From: Blautia hansenii
GTDB taxonomy: Bacteria > Bacillota > Clostridia > Lachnospirales > Lachnospiraceae
Direction: 5' to 3'
Assembly: GCF_013304445.1 (NCBI RefSeq)
Contig: NZ_JAAITA010000011.1
Location: forward strand, 37,219 to 101,218
DNA length: 64,000 nucleotides
The stretch's first letter is position 1. Each line of letters starts with the position of its first letter. The translations under genes were made by a program, and so were the position numbers. The notes under the pieces are model-generated. The model was not told the DNA's origin, did not search any database, and worked only from the letters and a program-made list of their open reading frames with translations. This document shows positions 53,782 to 62,222 of the stretch, piece after piece.

Positions 53782-54435
53782 ATGAGGCTTAGAAATATAC
53801 CGGGTGCAAAGGACGCCATTGAAGAGAGTAACTATGTTGTTCACAACGTACAGGAGAAAAAGGGGAAATGGCGGGAAGTTTTCGGCAATGACAATCCCAT
53901 CTCCATCGAGGTAGGCATGGGAAAAGGCCGGTTTATTATGGATATGGCCAAGAGAAATCCCCTTGTGAATTTTGTGGGAATCGAGATGTACGACAGTGTG
54001 CTGCTGCGGGCTTTACAGAAAATGGAAGAGAGGGAAGAGCAGGGAACTCGGCCAAAGAATCTGTTTTTTATACGCATGGATGCAAGAGAGCTTCCCCTTG
54101 TTTTTGATGAGGGAGAGGTGGAAAAGATTTATCTGAATTTTTCCGATCCCTGGCCAAAAGAGCGCCATGCCAAGCGCAGACTGACTTCCAGGCAGTTTCT
54201 GGAAAGATATGACCGGATTCTGGCAAAAGAAGGCGTGATAGAATTTAAGACGGATAACCGCGAGTTGTTTGAGTTTTCTCTGGAGGAAATTCAGGAGAGT
54301 AAGTGGCACTTGGTGGCCCATACCTTTGATTTGCACCATGACCCGGCGCTCAATGAGGGAAATGTGATGACCGAGTATGAGGAGAAATTTTCCTCTATGG
54401 GAAATCCCATTCACAAGCTGATTGCGGCCAGATAG
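53782..54435 (+). CDS. trmB: tRNA (guanine-N7-)-methyltransferase
   Basis: SAM-dependent methylase of 217 residues that forms m7G46 in tRNA. SAM-binding IEVGMGKGRFIMDMA, NFVGIEMYDSVLLRAL, the TrmB hallmark NFSDPWPKERHAKRRL, and the C-terminal TEYEEKFSSMGNPIHKL are all present. Single gene with its own promoter. Confidence 0.96.
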   Translation: MRLRNIPGAKDAIEESNYVVHNVQEKKGKWREVFGNDNPISIEVGMGKGRFIMDMAKRNPLVNFVGIEMYDSVLLRALQKMEEREEQGTRPKNLFFIRMDARELPLVFDEGEVEKIYLNFSDPWPKERHAKRRLTSRQFLERYDRILAKEGVIEFKTDNRELFEFSLEEIQESKWHLVAHTFDLHHDPALNEGNVMTEYEEKFSSMGNPIHKLIAAR

Positions 54436-54496
54436 AACCTGCACCAGGGAATGTGTAAGACATAAGATATAGAAAAGAAACTTTGTGCAGGTGCGT

Positions 54497-54646
54497 ATGG
54501 CAAGGAAAAAAGGCAGCGGCATGCAGGGTGCGCTTTTCCAGTGGGCTTATGAGAGCCGCAGAACCGGGAAGAAGTCGGCAGAGGTGCTGAAATCCATAGA
54601 AGAAGTAGAGAAGACACTGGGAACGGTGCGGATTAAGAAGAAGTGA
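54497..54646 (+). CDS. Small basic protein, unknown
   Basis: 49 codons from ATG 54497 to TGA 54646. The product starts MARKKGSGMQGALFQWAYES and ends TLGTVRIKKK, with a predicted helix between and basic ends. A weak CAGGTG site lies upstream. It lies between trmB and a strong terminator, so it is likely cotranscribed with trmB. Size and composition could suit a nucleic-acid-binding peptide, but no family was recognised. Confidence 0.5.
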   Translation: MARKKGSGMQGALFQWAYESRRTGKKSAEVLKSIEEVEKTLGTVRIKKK

Positions 54647-54655
54647 AAAGAAAGA

Positions 54656-54706
54656 AAAGGGCACGATTGCAAAGCGTTGGAATACTTGCAATTGCGCCCT
54701 TTTTGT
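54656..54706. terminator. Terminator after trmB unit
   Basis: AAAGGGC.CGATTGCAA pairs with TTGCAATTGCGCCCTTTTT with minor mismatches. It also separates the convergent AraC gene. Confidence 0.85.
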
Positions 54707-54715
54707 GTATGGTAT

Positions 54716-55606
54716 TCAGAAGTCCTGCATATTCTTCCGAAATTTCGACGGGGTACATCCCTTTTGCGCCCGAAACACCTTAGTAAAATAATTGGAATCA
54801 TGAAAACCCACCCGCTGGGCAATTTCCGTTATGGTATAACTGGTGTTCCCAAGATATTCCACACTCTTTTCAATGCGATACTGCAAAATAAATTCAAACA
54901 GAGACATTTTCATATATTTTTTGAACATGCGGGAACACTCGCTTTTACACAGGTGTATGTGCTCAGCAATATCATCCAGAGTCAGAAGCGAAGCATAGTT
55001 GTTTTCAATGTAAGATAAAATATCCCGTATTCTTTCATAATTGCGCTTGTCAAAAGGCATTTCTTCTGAAGCAGAGACAGCATGCAGAAACAAAAGCTGC
55101 CAGAACTGTTCTAATTTCACTATCATTTCTATTTCAAAAGTGCGGGACTGTTCCGTATTTATCCGAATCATTTCCTCAATACAATGCAAGGCCTCCGCGT
55201 GCCAGGACTCTGCTCCATTTAAGTGTATGGCAGGCAGTGAGAAATTTTGCAGCACAGGTTTTACGTATTTTTGGTAAACAATGCTGTTGTCATATCCGTA
55301 GATTAATTTGGGGTCAAAGGTAATGGAGGTATATTCGCAGTCCTGATTTTCATACCGGCAGCCCATGTGCAGGGTTCCGGTGTTGCCGAACAGCGCGTCC
55401 TTTGGGTGCAGATGATAGGTGTTGTGGTTGACTTTGTAAGTCATTTCTCCCCTGGTAATGTAAGTCAGTTCAATTTCCGGATGCCAGTGCCAGAGGAAGG
55501 AACCGGATTCATATTTAGAGAGGCTTTCCTGACTGACCAGAAGGGGAAAAGCATAATTTCCATGTTCTTTTAATTCTTTCTGAAATTGGTTGGTAACAAT
55601 CTGCAT
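54716..55606 (-). CDS. AraC family regulator next to galactokinase 2
   Basis: 296 residues from ATG 55606 (GGGAGA upstream); the frame stays open to 55687 but without a site. A cupin domain (SFLWHWHPEIELTYITRGEM, GNTGTLHMGCRYEN) is followed by a C-terminal double helix-turn-helix (LDDIAEHIHLCKSECSRMFK, ITEIAQRVGFHDSNYFTKVF). It is divergent from galK2, so it probably controls that gene in response to a sugar. Confidence 0.87.
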   Translation of the reverse strand: MQIVTNQFQKELKEHGNYAFPLLVSQESLSKYESGSFLWHWHPEIELTYITRGEMTYKVNHNTYHLHPKDALFGNTGTLHMGCRYENQDCEYTSITFDPKLIYGYDNSIVYQKYVKPVLQNFSLPAIHLNGAESWHAEALHCIEEMIRINTEQSRTFEIEMIVKLEQFWQLLFLHAVSASEEMPFDKRNYERIRDILSYIENNYASLLTLDDIAEHIHLCKSECSRMFKKYMKMSLFEFILQYRIEKSVEYLGNTSYTITEIAQRVGFHDSNYFTKVFRAQKGCTPSKFRKNMQDF

Positions 55607-55738
55607 GACAATCTCCCATAAGACAGAATATCTCAATATAATTCTGTTTTTTCTTTCTATGTTACTATAATTAAAATATTTTCGCAATATATTACTGGTT
55701 TTGTGCAGTATTTTTATGGCGGCGATTGGTGGGACGGA

Positions 55739-55744
55739 TATAAT
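55739..55744 (+). promoter_or_regulatory. -10 element of galK2 promoter
   Basis: Perfect TATAAT at 55739-55744, while the -35 position (ATGGCG, 55716-55721) is poor, as in activator-dependent promoters. The divergent AraC protein is the likely activator. An inverted repeat CAGAAT/ATTCTG lies near 55623-55645. Confidence 0.5.
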
Positions 55745-55789
55745 GGGAAGTAGAAAGCGTCAGGCAATAAAAATGAAGGAGAATGGGAT

Positions 55790-57034
55790 ATGCAGATACC
55801 AAATGAGATGTTATTAAAAGAAGTGTACGGGGAAACGGAAAAGAGCAGCCAGCGTTTTGAAAAACTGGCGGAAAATTATGAAAAGTGTTTTCAGAGCAGC
55901 CAGATGGAATTTTTCTCTGCGCCGGGAAGAACAGAGATTGTGGGAAACCATACAGACCATAACGGAGGAAAAGTCATAGCAGCCAGCATCAATATGGATA
56001 CCATCGGCGCCGCGTTTCCCAATGACAGCAAGATTGTGGAAATTGTCAGCGAAGGCTATGAAAAGCGCGTAGTGATTGATGTGACACAAGTGGATAAAGT
56101 GCCCAAAAACCATGGAACGGTTTCCCTGGTTGCGGGAATGATAAAAGCAGTGCAGGAATTTGGATTCCAGATTTCCGGTTTCCGGGCTTATATTTCCACA
56201 GAAGTTATCAGTTCTGCCGGTGTCAGCTCTTCCGCATCTTTTGAAATGTTATTGTGTTCTATGATAAATTATTTTTTCAATGATGGAAAATTGGATTACA
56301 CCAGTTATGCGAAAATCGGTCAGTATGCAGAAAACCACTACTGGGACAAGGCTTCCGGACTTATGGACCAGATGGCCTGTGCTGTTGGCGGCCCGATTTT
56401 GCTGGATTTTTCTGAAGATGTGTCTTATGAAAAGCTGAATTTTGGCTTTGAAGATTTCGGATACCGACTGGTGATTGTAAATACAGGGAAAGGACATGCA
56501 GATTTAAGTCAGGAGTACAGTGACGTTCCGGTAGAGATGAAGGAAATTGCCAAGCGTCTGGGGGTATCCAGACTGGCGGAAAGCGACATGGAAACCCTTA
56601 TGGAAAAACTGCCGGAAATTCTGGAAGACTGCGAAAACGACAGAGGAATTCTGAGAGCTTTTCATTTCTTTACAGAAAACGACAGAGTAAATCAGGCGAC
56701 AGAAGCCATTGCCAAAGGAGACGGTGAAAAACTGTTAAAGATTCTGGAAGAATCCGGCAGGTCTTCCTGGGAACTTCTGCAGAATTGCTGCTCTCTGTCC
56801 AACTATAAAGAGCAGAAAATTACGCTGTATCTGGCTTTGACTGAATTTTTCCTGAAAAAAGTCAAAGACGGATGCTGCAGAGTTCATGGCGGCGGATTTG
56901 CGGGAGTGATTATGAGTATTGTTGCGGAAAAAGATGTAGAGGCATATGTACAGTATCTCTCCAAGTTTATGAATAAGGAGAATATTTATCCGCTGCGTAT
57001 TCGGAAATATGGGGCTGTGCATTTGGAAAAATAA
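55790..57034 (+). CDS. galK: Galactokinase family protein (copy 2)
   Basis: GHMP kinase of 414 residues, paralogue of the gene at 31563. Motif I is SAPGRTEIVGNHTDHNGG, motif II SSAGVSSSASFEM (Val where copy 1 has Leu), then LMDQMACAVGGP and motif III CRVHGGGFAGVI. Alone in its operon, opposite an AraC regulator and closed by a terminator. The two copies may differ in inducer or substrate; a galactose-like sugar is possible. Confidence 0.88.
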   Translation: MQIPNEMLLKEVYGETEKSSQRFEKLAENYEKCFQSSQMEFFSAPGRTEIVGNHTDHNGGKVIAASINMDTIGAAFPNDSKIVEIVSEGYEKRVVIDVTQVDKVPKNHGTVSLVAGMIKAVQEFGFQISGFRAYISTEVISSAGVSSSASFEMLLCSMINYFFNDGKLDYTSYAKIGQYAENHYWDKASGLMDQMACAVGGPILLDFSEDVSYEKLNFGFEDFGYRLVIVNTGKGHADLSQEYSDVPVEMKEIAKRLGVSRLAESDMETLMEKLPEILEDCENDRGILRAFHFFTENDRVNQATEAIAKGDGEKLLKILEESGRSSWELLQNCCSLSNYKEQKITLYLALTEFFLKKVKDGCCRVHGGGFAGVIMSIVAEKDVEAYVQYLSKFMNKENIYPLRIRKYGAVHLEK

Positions 57035-57054
57035 AGGAATGAAATTAAATTTAG

Positions 57055-57096
57055 AGGCTGTTGTATTCTGTTTTATATGGATACAACAGCCTTTTA
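57055..57096 (+). terminator. Terminator after galK2
   Basis: AGGCTGTTGTAT (57055-57066) pairs with ATACAACAGCCT (57081-57092), then TTT. Convergent with the MecR1-like gene. Confidence 0.9.
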
Positions 57097-57100
57097 TCAA

Positions 57101-58309
57101 TTATTTCGTTGTATGGGCTTTTTCATACTCCGCACAAATTCTACGATTTCTTTCATGAAAAGCGTTTATGACAGCCGTTGTCTTTTCTTCTGAAAGAGAG
57201 CCATTTGCAGCCAATTCTACAAGTCCATCCAGATTTGCATCTGCGATATTCAAGTCAGCTGTTTCAAAGGCATCGGCAGCGTCCGACGGATATTCTTCCG
57301 ATAGTTCCTCCTCCGGCAGTTCGGCCTGCATACTTGTCTCGTCGTTATTCTGCACGGTCATGGGTGTGTTGACATCGTTGCTTTCCTGAGCTTTTATATG
57401 CGGTGCAGTAAACAAAGTGATACCGCACAATATCAGAGCCGCAGAAGCGGAGAATAAAAATTTTTTATGTTTTTTATAAGTCATAATGGCTACAATCCTT
57501 TCTTTTGTTTCGTTCTTTGCGAATCCACTTTCAAATAGAGGGAATCCGTTTCTTAAAACAGCAAAGTGCAGAATACTGTTGGCATAGGCTTTCCGTGCGT
57601 CTGCAGTATGCAGAAAGTGCAGAACCCGTTCATCACAGCATAACTCCAGTTCCTGACTGAATTTGAAATAGAACAGCCACACCAGAGGGTTGAACCAGTA
57701 GAGACAAACAACCAGACCGGAAAGGAATTTCCACAAATTATCATGCCCCTTGATATGCATGTATTCGTGAAGAAGGATAAGTCGTTTATCTGATACGGAT
57801 AAACCCTTCGCATTACGGGAAAACACAATTCCGGGCTTTCGGATACCGCAGACTACTGGAGAAGTACACTGGTCAGAGTAAGAAAGGGGGACTTTCCAGT
57901 CAGCCCATACGGGCAGAAACGCTTGTATTTCTTCTTCTGTCATAGGTACGGACTGCAGTAAAATCTGTTTGCTTTTGGCATATAGCAGCAGATAGAGGAA
58001 AAGCAGTGTCAGAGCAACCGCTATCCAGATACCCAATAAGACAGATGTAAAATCCCAACGGTGTTTTGCGGCATTGTAAAGGCCTTCTTTTGTACCTGTG
58101 TAAGTTGTGTTTGTACTGCCCGAAAGAGGAAGTGTGTGTGTGATTCCAATGGTAAACGGAATCGAGCAGGGCACAAAGGCACGGATTATAAAAAGCTTCC
58201 AGAGCCGCAGTTTCTTATTTCCGGAACAGTTTTTCAGCGCCGTTTTTTGGATAAGATACAAAAAAGGCAGCTGCAAAAGCATATATAGACCAATTTCAAA
58301 ATAAACCAT
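57101..58309 (-). CDS. BlaR1/MecR1-like M56 membrane metallopeptidase
   Basis: 402 residues with four or five membrane helices. The zinc motif is LLHEYMHIKGHDNLWK in the loop after helix 3, followed by NPLVWLFYFKFSQELELCCDERVL, typical of M56 peptidases. The usual extracellular penicillin-binding sensor is missing. Instead the protein has one last helix and an acidic tail of about 110 residues. It would cleave the BlaI-like repressor encoded just before it; the signal sensed is unknown. Confidence 0.87.
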   Translation of the reverse strand: MVYFEIGLYMLLQLPFLYLIQKTALKNCSGNKKLRLWKLFIIRAFVPCSIPFTIGITHTLPLSGSTNTTYTGTKEGLYNAAKHRWDFTSVLLGIWIAVALTLLFLYLLLYAKSKQILLQSVPMTEEEIQAFLPVWADWKVPLSYSDQCTSPVVCGIRKPGIVFSRNAKGLSVSDKRLILLHEYMHIKGHDNLWKFLSGLVVCLYWFNPLVWLFYFKFSQELELCCDERVLHFLHTADARKAYANSILHFAVLRNGFPLFESGFAKNETKERIVAIMTYKKHKKFLFSASAALILCGITLFTAPHIKAQESNDVNTPMTVQNNDETSMQAELPEEELSEEYPSDAADAFETADLNIADANLDGLVELAANGSLSEEKTTAVINAFHERNRRICAEYEKAHTTK

Positions 58310-58319
58310 AGAAATTCCC

Positions 58320-58679
58320 TCATTCTATTTTCTGAATCAGCTTTTTCAGGTCATCCAGTTCTTCCGGTGTAAAGGTTTCTTCTTTTAGAAAAGTATTGAA
58401 AAATTCCAACCGGGAGCCGTGGAAGACTTTGCCGATTAATTCATTGGTTTCAAAAACCTGCACCTGTTTCCGGGTAATCAGCGGTCTGCACATAAAATTT
58501 GTTCCGTAACGCTGGACAGCGCCTTTGCTGATACACTTTTTAATCACTGTGTAAGTGGTATTTTTGTTCCAACCGATTTTCTCATTGAGAACTCCGGCAA
58601 TTTCTTTTGCCGGCAAATCACCTCTTTCCCATAAAACTTCCATGACATGTAATTCAGATTCATACATTTTGATGTTCAT
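58320..58679 (-). CDS. BlaI/MecI family repressor
   Basis: 119-residue winged-helix repressor: ESELHVMEVLWERGDLPAKE, then GWNKNTTYTVIKKCISKGAV (recognition helix), and a C-terminal dimerisation helix. First gene of a two-gene unit with the M56 peptidase, 10 bp apart. Two palindromes at 58699-58737 in its promoter are the likely operators. No beta-lactamase gene is adjacent, so targets lie elsewhere or it is self-controlled. Confidence 0.9.
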   Translation of the reverse strand: MNIKMYESELHVMEVLWERGDLPAKEIAGVLNEKIGWNKNTTYTVIKKCISKGAVQRYGTNFMCRPLITRKQVQVFETNELIGKVFHGSRLEFFNTFLKEETFTPEELDDLKKLIQKIE

Positions 58680-58698
58680 AATTAGTTACCTCTCTTAG

Positions 58699-58737
58699 AC
58701 TATTGCAATAGTATACTGTTAGACTATCACGATAGTC
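58699..58737. promoter_or_regulatory. Paired BlaI-type operators
   Basis: Perfect palindrome ACTATTGCAATAGT (58699-58712) and GACTATC-AC-GATAGTC (58722-58737), centres 24 bp apart. They lie between a minus-strand TTGACA (about 58749-58744) and the BlaI start. The placement fits repression by the BlaI-like protein. Confidence 0.65.
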
Positions 58738-58888
58738 CGAATCTGTCAATCCCACAAAACAAATTATTTGTAAAGGAATTATAAAATGTTTCAAAATAAA
58801 AACATAAAAATGTTAAAAATAATCTTGCATTTTGTAAATCAATCGGTTATAATACTTCTTGCATTAAGCAATACAAATAAATAAACAA

Positions 58889-58961
58889 GCGCCTTTAGCT
58901 CAGTTGGTAGAGCAGTAGACTCTTAATCTATTTGTCCAGGGTTCGAGTCCCTGAAGGCGCA
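58889..58961 (+). tRNA. tRNA-Lys (anticodon CUU)
   Basis: 73-nt cloverleaf. The acceptor stem GCGCCTT pairs AAGGCGC, the D-arm is GCTCAGTTGGTAGAGC, the anticodon stem GTAGA/TCTAT has loop CTCTTAA giving anticodon CTT, and the T-arm is CAGGGTTCGAGTCCCTG. The discriminator base is A. The CCA end is not encoded. Confidence 0.97.
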
Positions 58962-59047
58962 CTGAAAGGCACTGTTTTTGCAGACGTAGAGCTGCGGGGA
59001 CGGTGTTTTTTGTTTGGCAGAAGTGTGTTGCAGGAAAGGAATACGAT

Positions 59048-60382
59048 ATGATAAAAGATTTAACAACAGGACGTCCCGGTTCCGTACTATGGCGATTTTC
59101 GCTTCCTATGTTTATCGGGGTGATTTTTCAGCAGGTGTATAATATTGCCGACAGTGTCATTGCCGGAAAATTTGCAGGGGAAGATGCTCTGGCGGCAGTA
59201 GGAGCCAGCTATCCCATTACCATGATTTTTATGGCAGTTGCCATTGGCTGTCAAATAGGCTGTACCATTATTGTCAGCCAGCTTTTTGGGGCAAAGCGGT
59301 ACGAAAACCTGAAATCCGCAGTTTCCACAGCTATTATCAGCGGCTTTGTGCTGTCTGCGCTGCTGATGGTATTGGGGATTTTCGCTTCCGGCGGTATGAT
59401 GAGGCTGGTCAATACACCGGAAAATATTTTTGCAGACGGTAAGCTGTATCTGCAGATTTACATTGGCGGTTTTGTGTTTTTATTTCTTTATAATGTAGCA
59501 ACAGGAATTTTTAACAGCCTGGGGGACAGCAGGACACCCCTGTATTTTCTTATTGCATCCTCTCTGGGCAATGTTTTTCTGGACTGGCTGTTTGTAGCAG
59601 ATTTTCATATGGGTGTGGCAGGTGTGGCCTGGGCGACCTTTCTGGCTCAGGGTGTGGCATGTCTTCTGTCTTTGGCTGTTTTGAAAAAGCGGATAGGGGA
59701 AATCCGGACAGAGGCACCATATCCGAAGTTTAGTGTTTCGGAATTGAAGAAGATTGCGGTGGTAGCGGTTCCCAGTATTTTGCAGCAGAGCTTTGTTTCC
59801 GTGGGAAACATGTTTATCCAGGGGCTGATTAACAGCTATGGTTCCTCGGTTATTGCAGGATACTCGGCGGCTATTAAGCTGAATACGTTTAGTATTACCT
59901 GTTTCACAACCATTGGAAACAGTGTATCCAGTTTTACGGCCCAGAATATGGGGGCAGGCAAGACCCAGCGGGTAAAAGAAGGATTTAAGACAGGAGTTCT
60001 TCTGGCTCTTGGGGTTGCAGCGGTGGCTTTTATCCTCCTGTTCGGTTTTGCCGGGCCGTGTCTGGATATGTTTATGAACGAGGGCAGTACGGAACTTGCC
60101 CGTAATACGGGAATTCAATTCTGTAGAATTGTAACGCCTTTTTACTTCCTGATTTGCCTGAAGCTGACCTCAGACGGGGTGTTAAGAGGCAGCGGAGCCA
60201 TGAAAGCGTTCATGGTCAGCACTTTTGCAGATTTGCTGCTGCGAGTAGTGCTGGCATTTGTTTTTGCAAAGTTCTGGGGCGCTGTGGGAATCTGGCTTTC
60301 CTGGCCTGTGGGCTGGACGCTTGGAACCCTGCTTTCTGTGGGATTTTATAAAAAGGGAAGTTGGAAGAGAAGTATGATATAG
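59048..60382 (+). CDS. MATE family efflux transporter
   Basis: 444 residues from ATG 59048 (AGGAAAGGA upstream), about 12 membrane helices in two related halves. It opens with TTGRPGSVLWRFSLPMFIGV and has the FQQVYNIADSVIAGKFAGEDALAAVG segment typical of the DinF/NorM-like clostridial group. It exports cationic compounds using an ion gradient; the substrate is unknown. Monocistronic after the tRNA. Confidence 0.9.
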   Translation: MIKDLTTGRPGSVLWRFSLPMFIGVIFQQVYNIADSVIAGKFAGEDALAAVGASYPITMIFMAVAIGCQIGCTIIVSQLFGAKRYENLKSAVSTAIISGFVLSALLMVLGIFASGGMMRLVNTPENIFADGKLYLQIYIGGFVFLFLYNVATGIFNSLGDSRTPLYFLIASSLGNVFLDWLFVADFHMGVAGVAWATFLAQGVACLLSLAVLKKRIGEIRTEAPYPKFSVSELKKIAVVAVPSILQQSFVSVGNMFIQGLINSYGSSVIAGYSAAIKLNTFSITCFTTIGNSVSSFTAQNMGAGKTQRVKEGFKTGVLLALGVAAVAFILLFGFAGPCLDMFMNEGSTELARNTGIQFCRIVTPFYFLICLKLTSDGVLRGSGAMKAFMVSTFADLLLRVVLAFVFAKFWGAVGIWLSWPVGWTLGTLLSVGFYKKGSWKRSMI

Positions 60383-60665
60383 GAAGCAAACAACGAAATG
60401 CGATAACAACGTTAAAGAAATCATTCTTTCTATATCTGTATTTTGAACCATTTTTTGAAATAGCTGATTTCTTATGTGATAGTGTATCTGGAATATCCAT
60501 ATAAGTTCGATATGAAAACAGTCGTTCATGGAGGGCATAGATATTCCGATACAGTGTTAATATTTTCAGATATTTTATCTCAAGAAAGTGATTATCTCAT
60601 TCCGAACCTTGTCCTGACGGGCGCGGGGGTTGTCGGATGGGATATTACTGACAGACAATCGCCCT

Positions 60666-61688
60666 CTATTCTTTGTTTTCTTCAGTTCTGGCTACAAGGC
60701 GGTCAAAATCGCTCTGATACAAACAATCTTGGATAACACGATACTGCTCAAATTCACTTTCTGCAAATGCTTTGGCGATTGCGGCAGTGACCTTTCCTTT
60801 GTTTTGCAGGACTTCCGCATCGTTGAATTGCAAGAATGCATCCAGTTTGGAGGCCCAATCTGCCATCGTCATAGGGATATGCCGTCTGGCTTGTCTTGTA
60901 GCATAGTCAAGATACATCGTAACGATTTCATTCAGTTCTTTTATTTCAGCAGCGGATAGGTAATTCTTTGCGATTGAAACGTCTGCCTTTACAATTTTTC
61001 CGTGGGGAGCATTATGCCAAGATGTTAATCCCATATGTTCTTTGGTGTGATCCGCTCTTGCTACAATGACCTCTGCTGCGGTATTACCATGAACGGCATA
61101 GTGCATCTTATTTTGTACTGTTGCAAAGAAATCTTTGGTAATTTGACTATCAAGGGAATAGTCAGCGGCAGTGGAATAGATGTCCGTGATTTTCTGATAA
61201 AAACGGCGCTCGCTGGCTCGAATTTCCTGTATCTCAGAAATCAGATGATCAAAATAATCCTCGTCAAAGATTTGGCCGTTGATTAATCTACTCTTATCCA
61301 AAACATATCCCTGCTTGGTAAAGGTATCTAGCACTTTTGTTGCCCATTGCCGGAATTGAGTTGCTCTGCCAGAGTTGATGCGATAACCAACTGCAATAAT
61401 AGCAGATAGGGAATAAAACTTGTATTGATAGGTTTTGCCATTATCCGCAACTTGTGCAAAATTTGCACAAGTTGAATCCTCAGATAATTCCTTGCTTTCA
61501 TAAATATTTTTAAGGTGTTTTGTGACGACACTTCTGTCTACATTAAAAAGCTGCCCAATCGCTTTTTGTGTCAGCCAAACATCGGAATCCTGCACACGAA
61601 CTTCGATACCATCTTCGTGCGCATCTCTTGTAAAAACAAGGAAATCTACGGTGCTATTTCGGATTTGCAATTTATTATTTTCAGCCAT
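60666..61688 (-). CDS. rhuM: RhuM family protein
   Basis: 340 residues of the RhuM family, first named in a Salmonella pathogenicity island and common in mobile islands and next to restriction or toxin loci. Conserved blocks are VWLTQKAIGQLFNVDRSVVT (helix-turn-helix-like), YSLSAIIAVGYRINSGRATQ FRQWA and RRHIPMTMADWASKLDAFL. Molecular function is not established. Flanked by about 280 bp and 530 bp without clear genes, so probably acquired. Confidence 0.9.
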   Translation of the reverse strand: MAENNKLQIRNSTVDFLVFTRDAHEDGIEVRVQDSDVWLTQKAIGQLFNVDRSVVTKHLKNIYESKELSEDSTCANFAQVADNGKTYQYKFYSLSAIIAVGYRINSGRATQFRQWATKVLDTFTKQGYVLDKSRLINGQIFDEDYFDHLISEIQEIRASERRFYQKITDIYSTAADYSLDSQITKDFFATVQNKMHYAVHGNTAAEVIVARADHTKEHMGLTSWHNAPHGKIVKADVSIAKNYLSAAEIKELNEIVTMYLDYATRQARRHIPMTMADWASKLDAFLQFNDAEVLQNKGKVTAAIAKAFAESEFEQYRVIQDCLYQSDFDRLVARTEENKE

Positions 61689-62176
61689 TGTATATCATCA
61701 TCCAATCCTTAATCATCAGAATTATTTTTAATAAAATGTTTCCATAGGTTAAATAAATACTGCAACTTATTACAGTATTTGACCATCGTTGAGCCTGCGA
61801 TGGCTCAACAGCGGTGAGTATATTAGGCAAGCTATTTTATAAGATTTTTTCATTCTTAAGTTCTTTAATCTGCACGGTGTATGTAATAAATGGTTTACTC
61901 ATATGTGCTTCTCCACAAATAGTCTTTTAACATAAAGAAAAAGGAGAGGGTCCTCGACACCCTCCCCGATTGCAGGATTTACAAATATCTGCAATCTAAT
62001 CGCTAACAATAATATAACTGAAGCGACGGTGAAAGTCAATCAGAAATTATCCAGCTGAGACTGCTTCCGGGTCAAAGGTAGTGCTTATTCTGCTGTCCAA
62101 GATGATTATCGGCGGCATTACCAATGGAGGCGTGAAGGGATAAACTATAAAACTCCTTAGATTATATGATATAGAA
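61689..62176. other. Gene-free stretch with hairpins, likely island remnant
   Basis: No convincing gene. Inverted repeats: AAATACTG (61755-61762)/CAGTATTT (61773-61780); GTTGAGCC (61788-61795)/GGCTCAAC (61802-61809); and GGAGAGGGT/ACCCTCCCC (61943-61967, one mismatch). On the minus strand, 62050-62140 holds a short open tail reading ..ILDSRISTTFDPEAVSAG before a stop, which could be the end of a lost gene. Confidence 0.4.
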
Positions 62177-62219
62177 GACTGCCATATCCGAACGTACATG
62201 GATATGGCAGTCTTTTTTT
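62177..62219. terminator. Hairpin terminator downstream of hcp
   Basis: GACTGCCATATCC (62177-62189) pairs with GGATATGGCAGTC (62200-62212), followed on the plus strand by seven T. Only 4 bp from the hcp stop codon. The T run faces plus-strand transcripts; it may still end hcp. Confidence 0.8.
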
Positions 62220-62222
62220 CTT

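Noticed and set aside
58889..58961. tRNA-Lys as attachment site of an integrated element
   Set aside because: No integrase, no repeated 3' tRNA fragment downstream, and a plain MATE gene follows directly.
60476..60736. 86-codon plus-strand ORF before rhuM
   Set aside because: It runs into the antisense of rhuM and shows no known domain. At most the part to about 60660 is a gene fragment.
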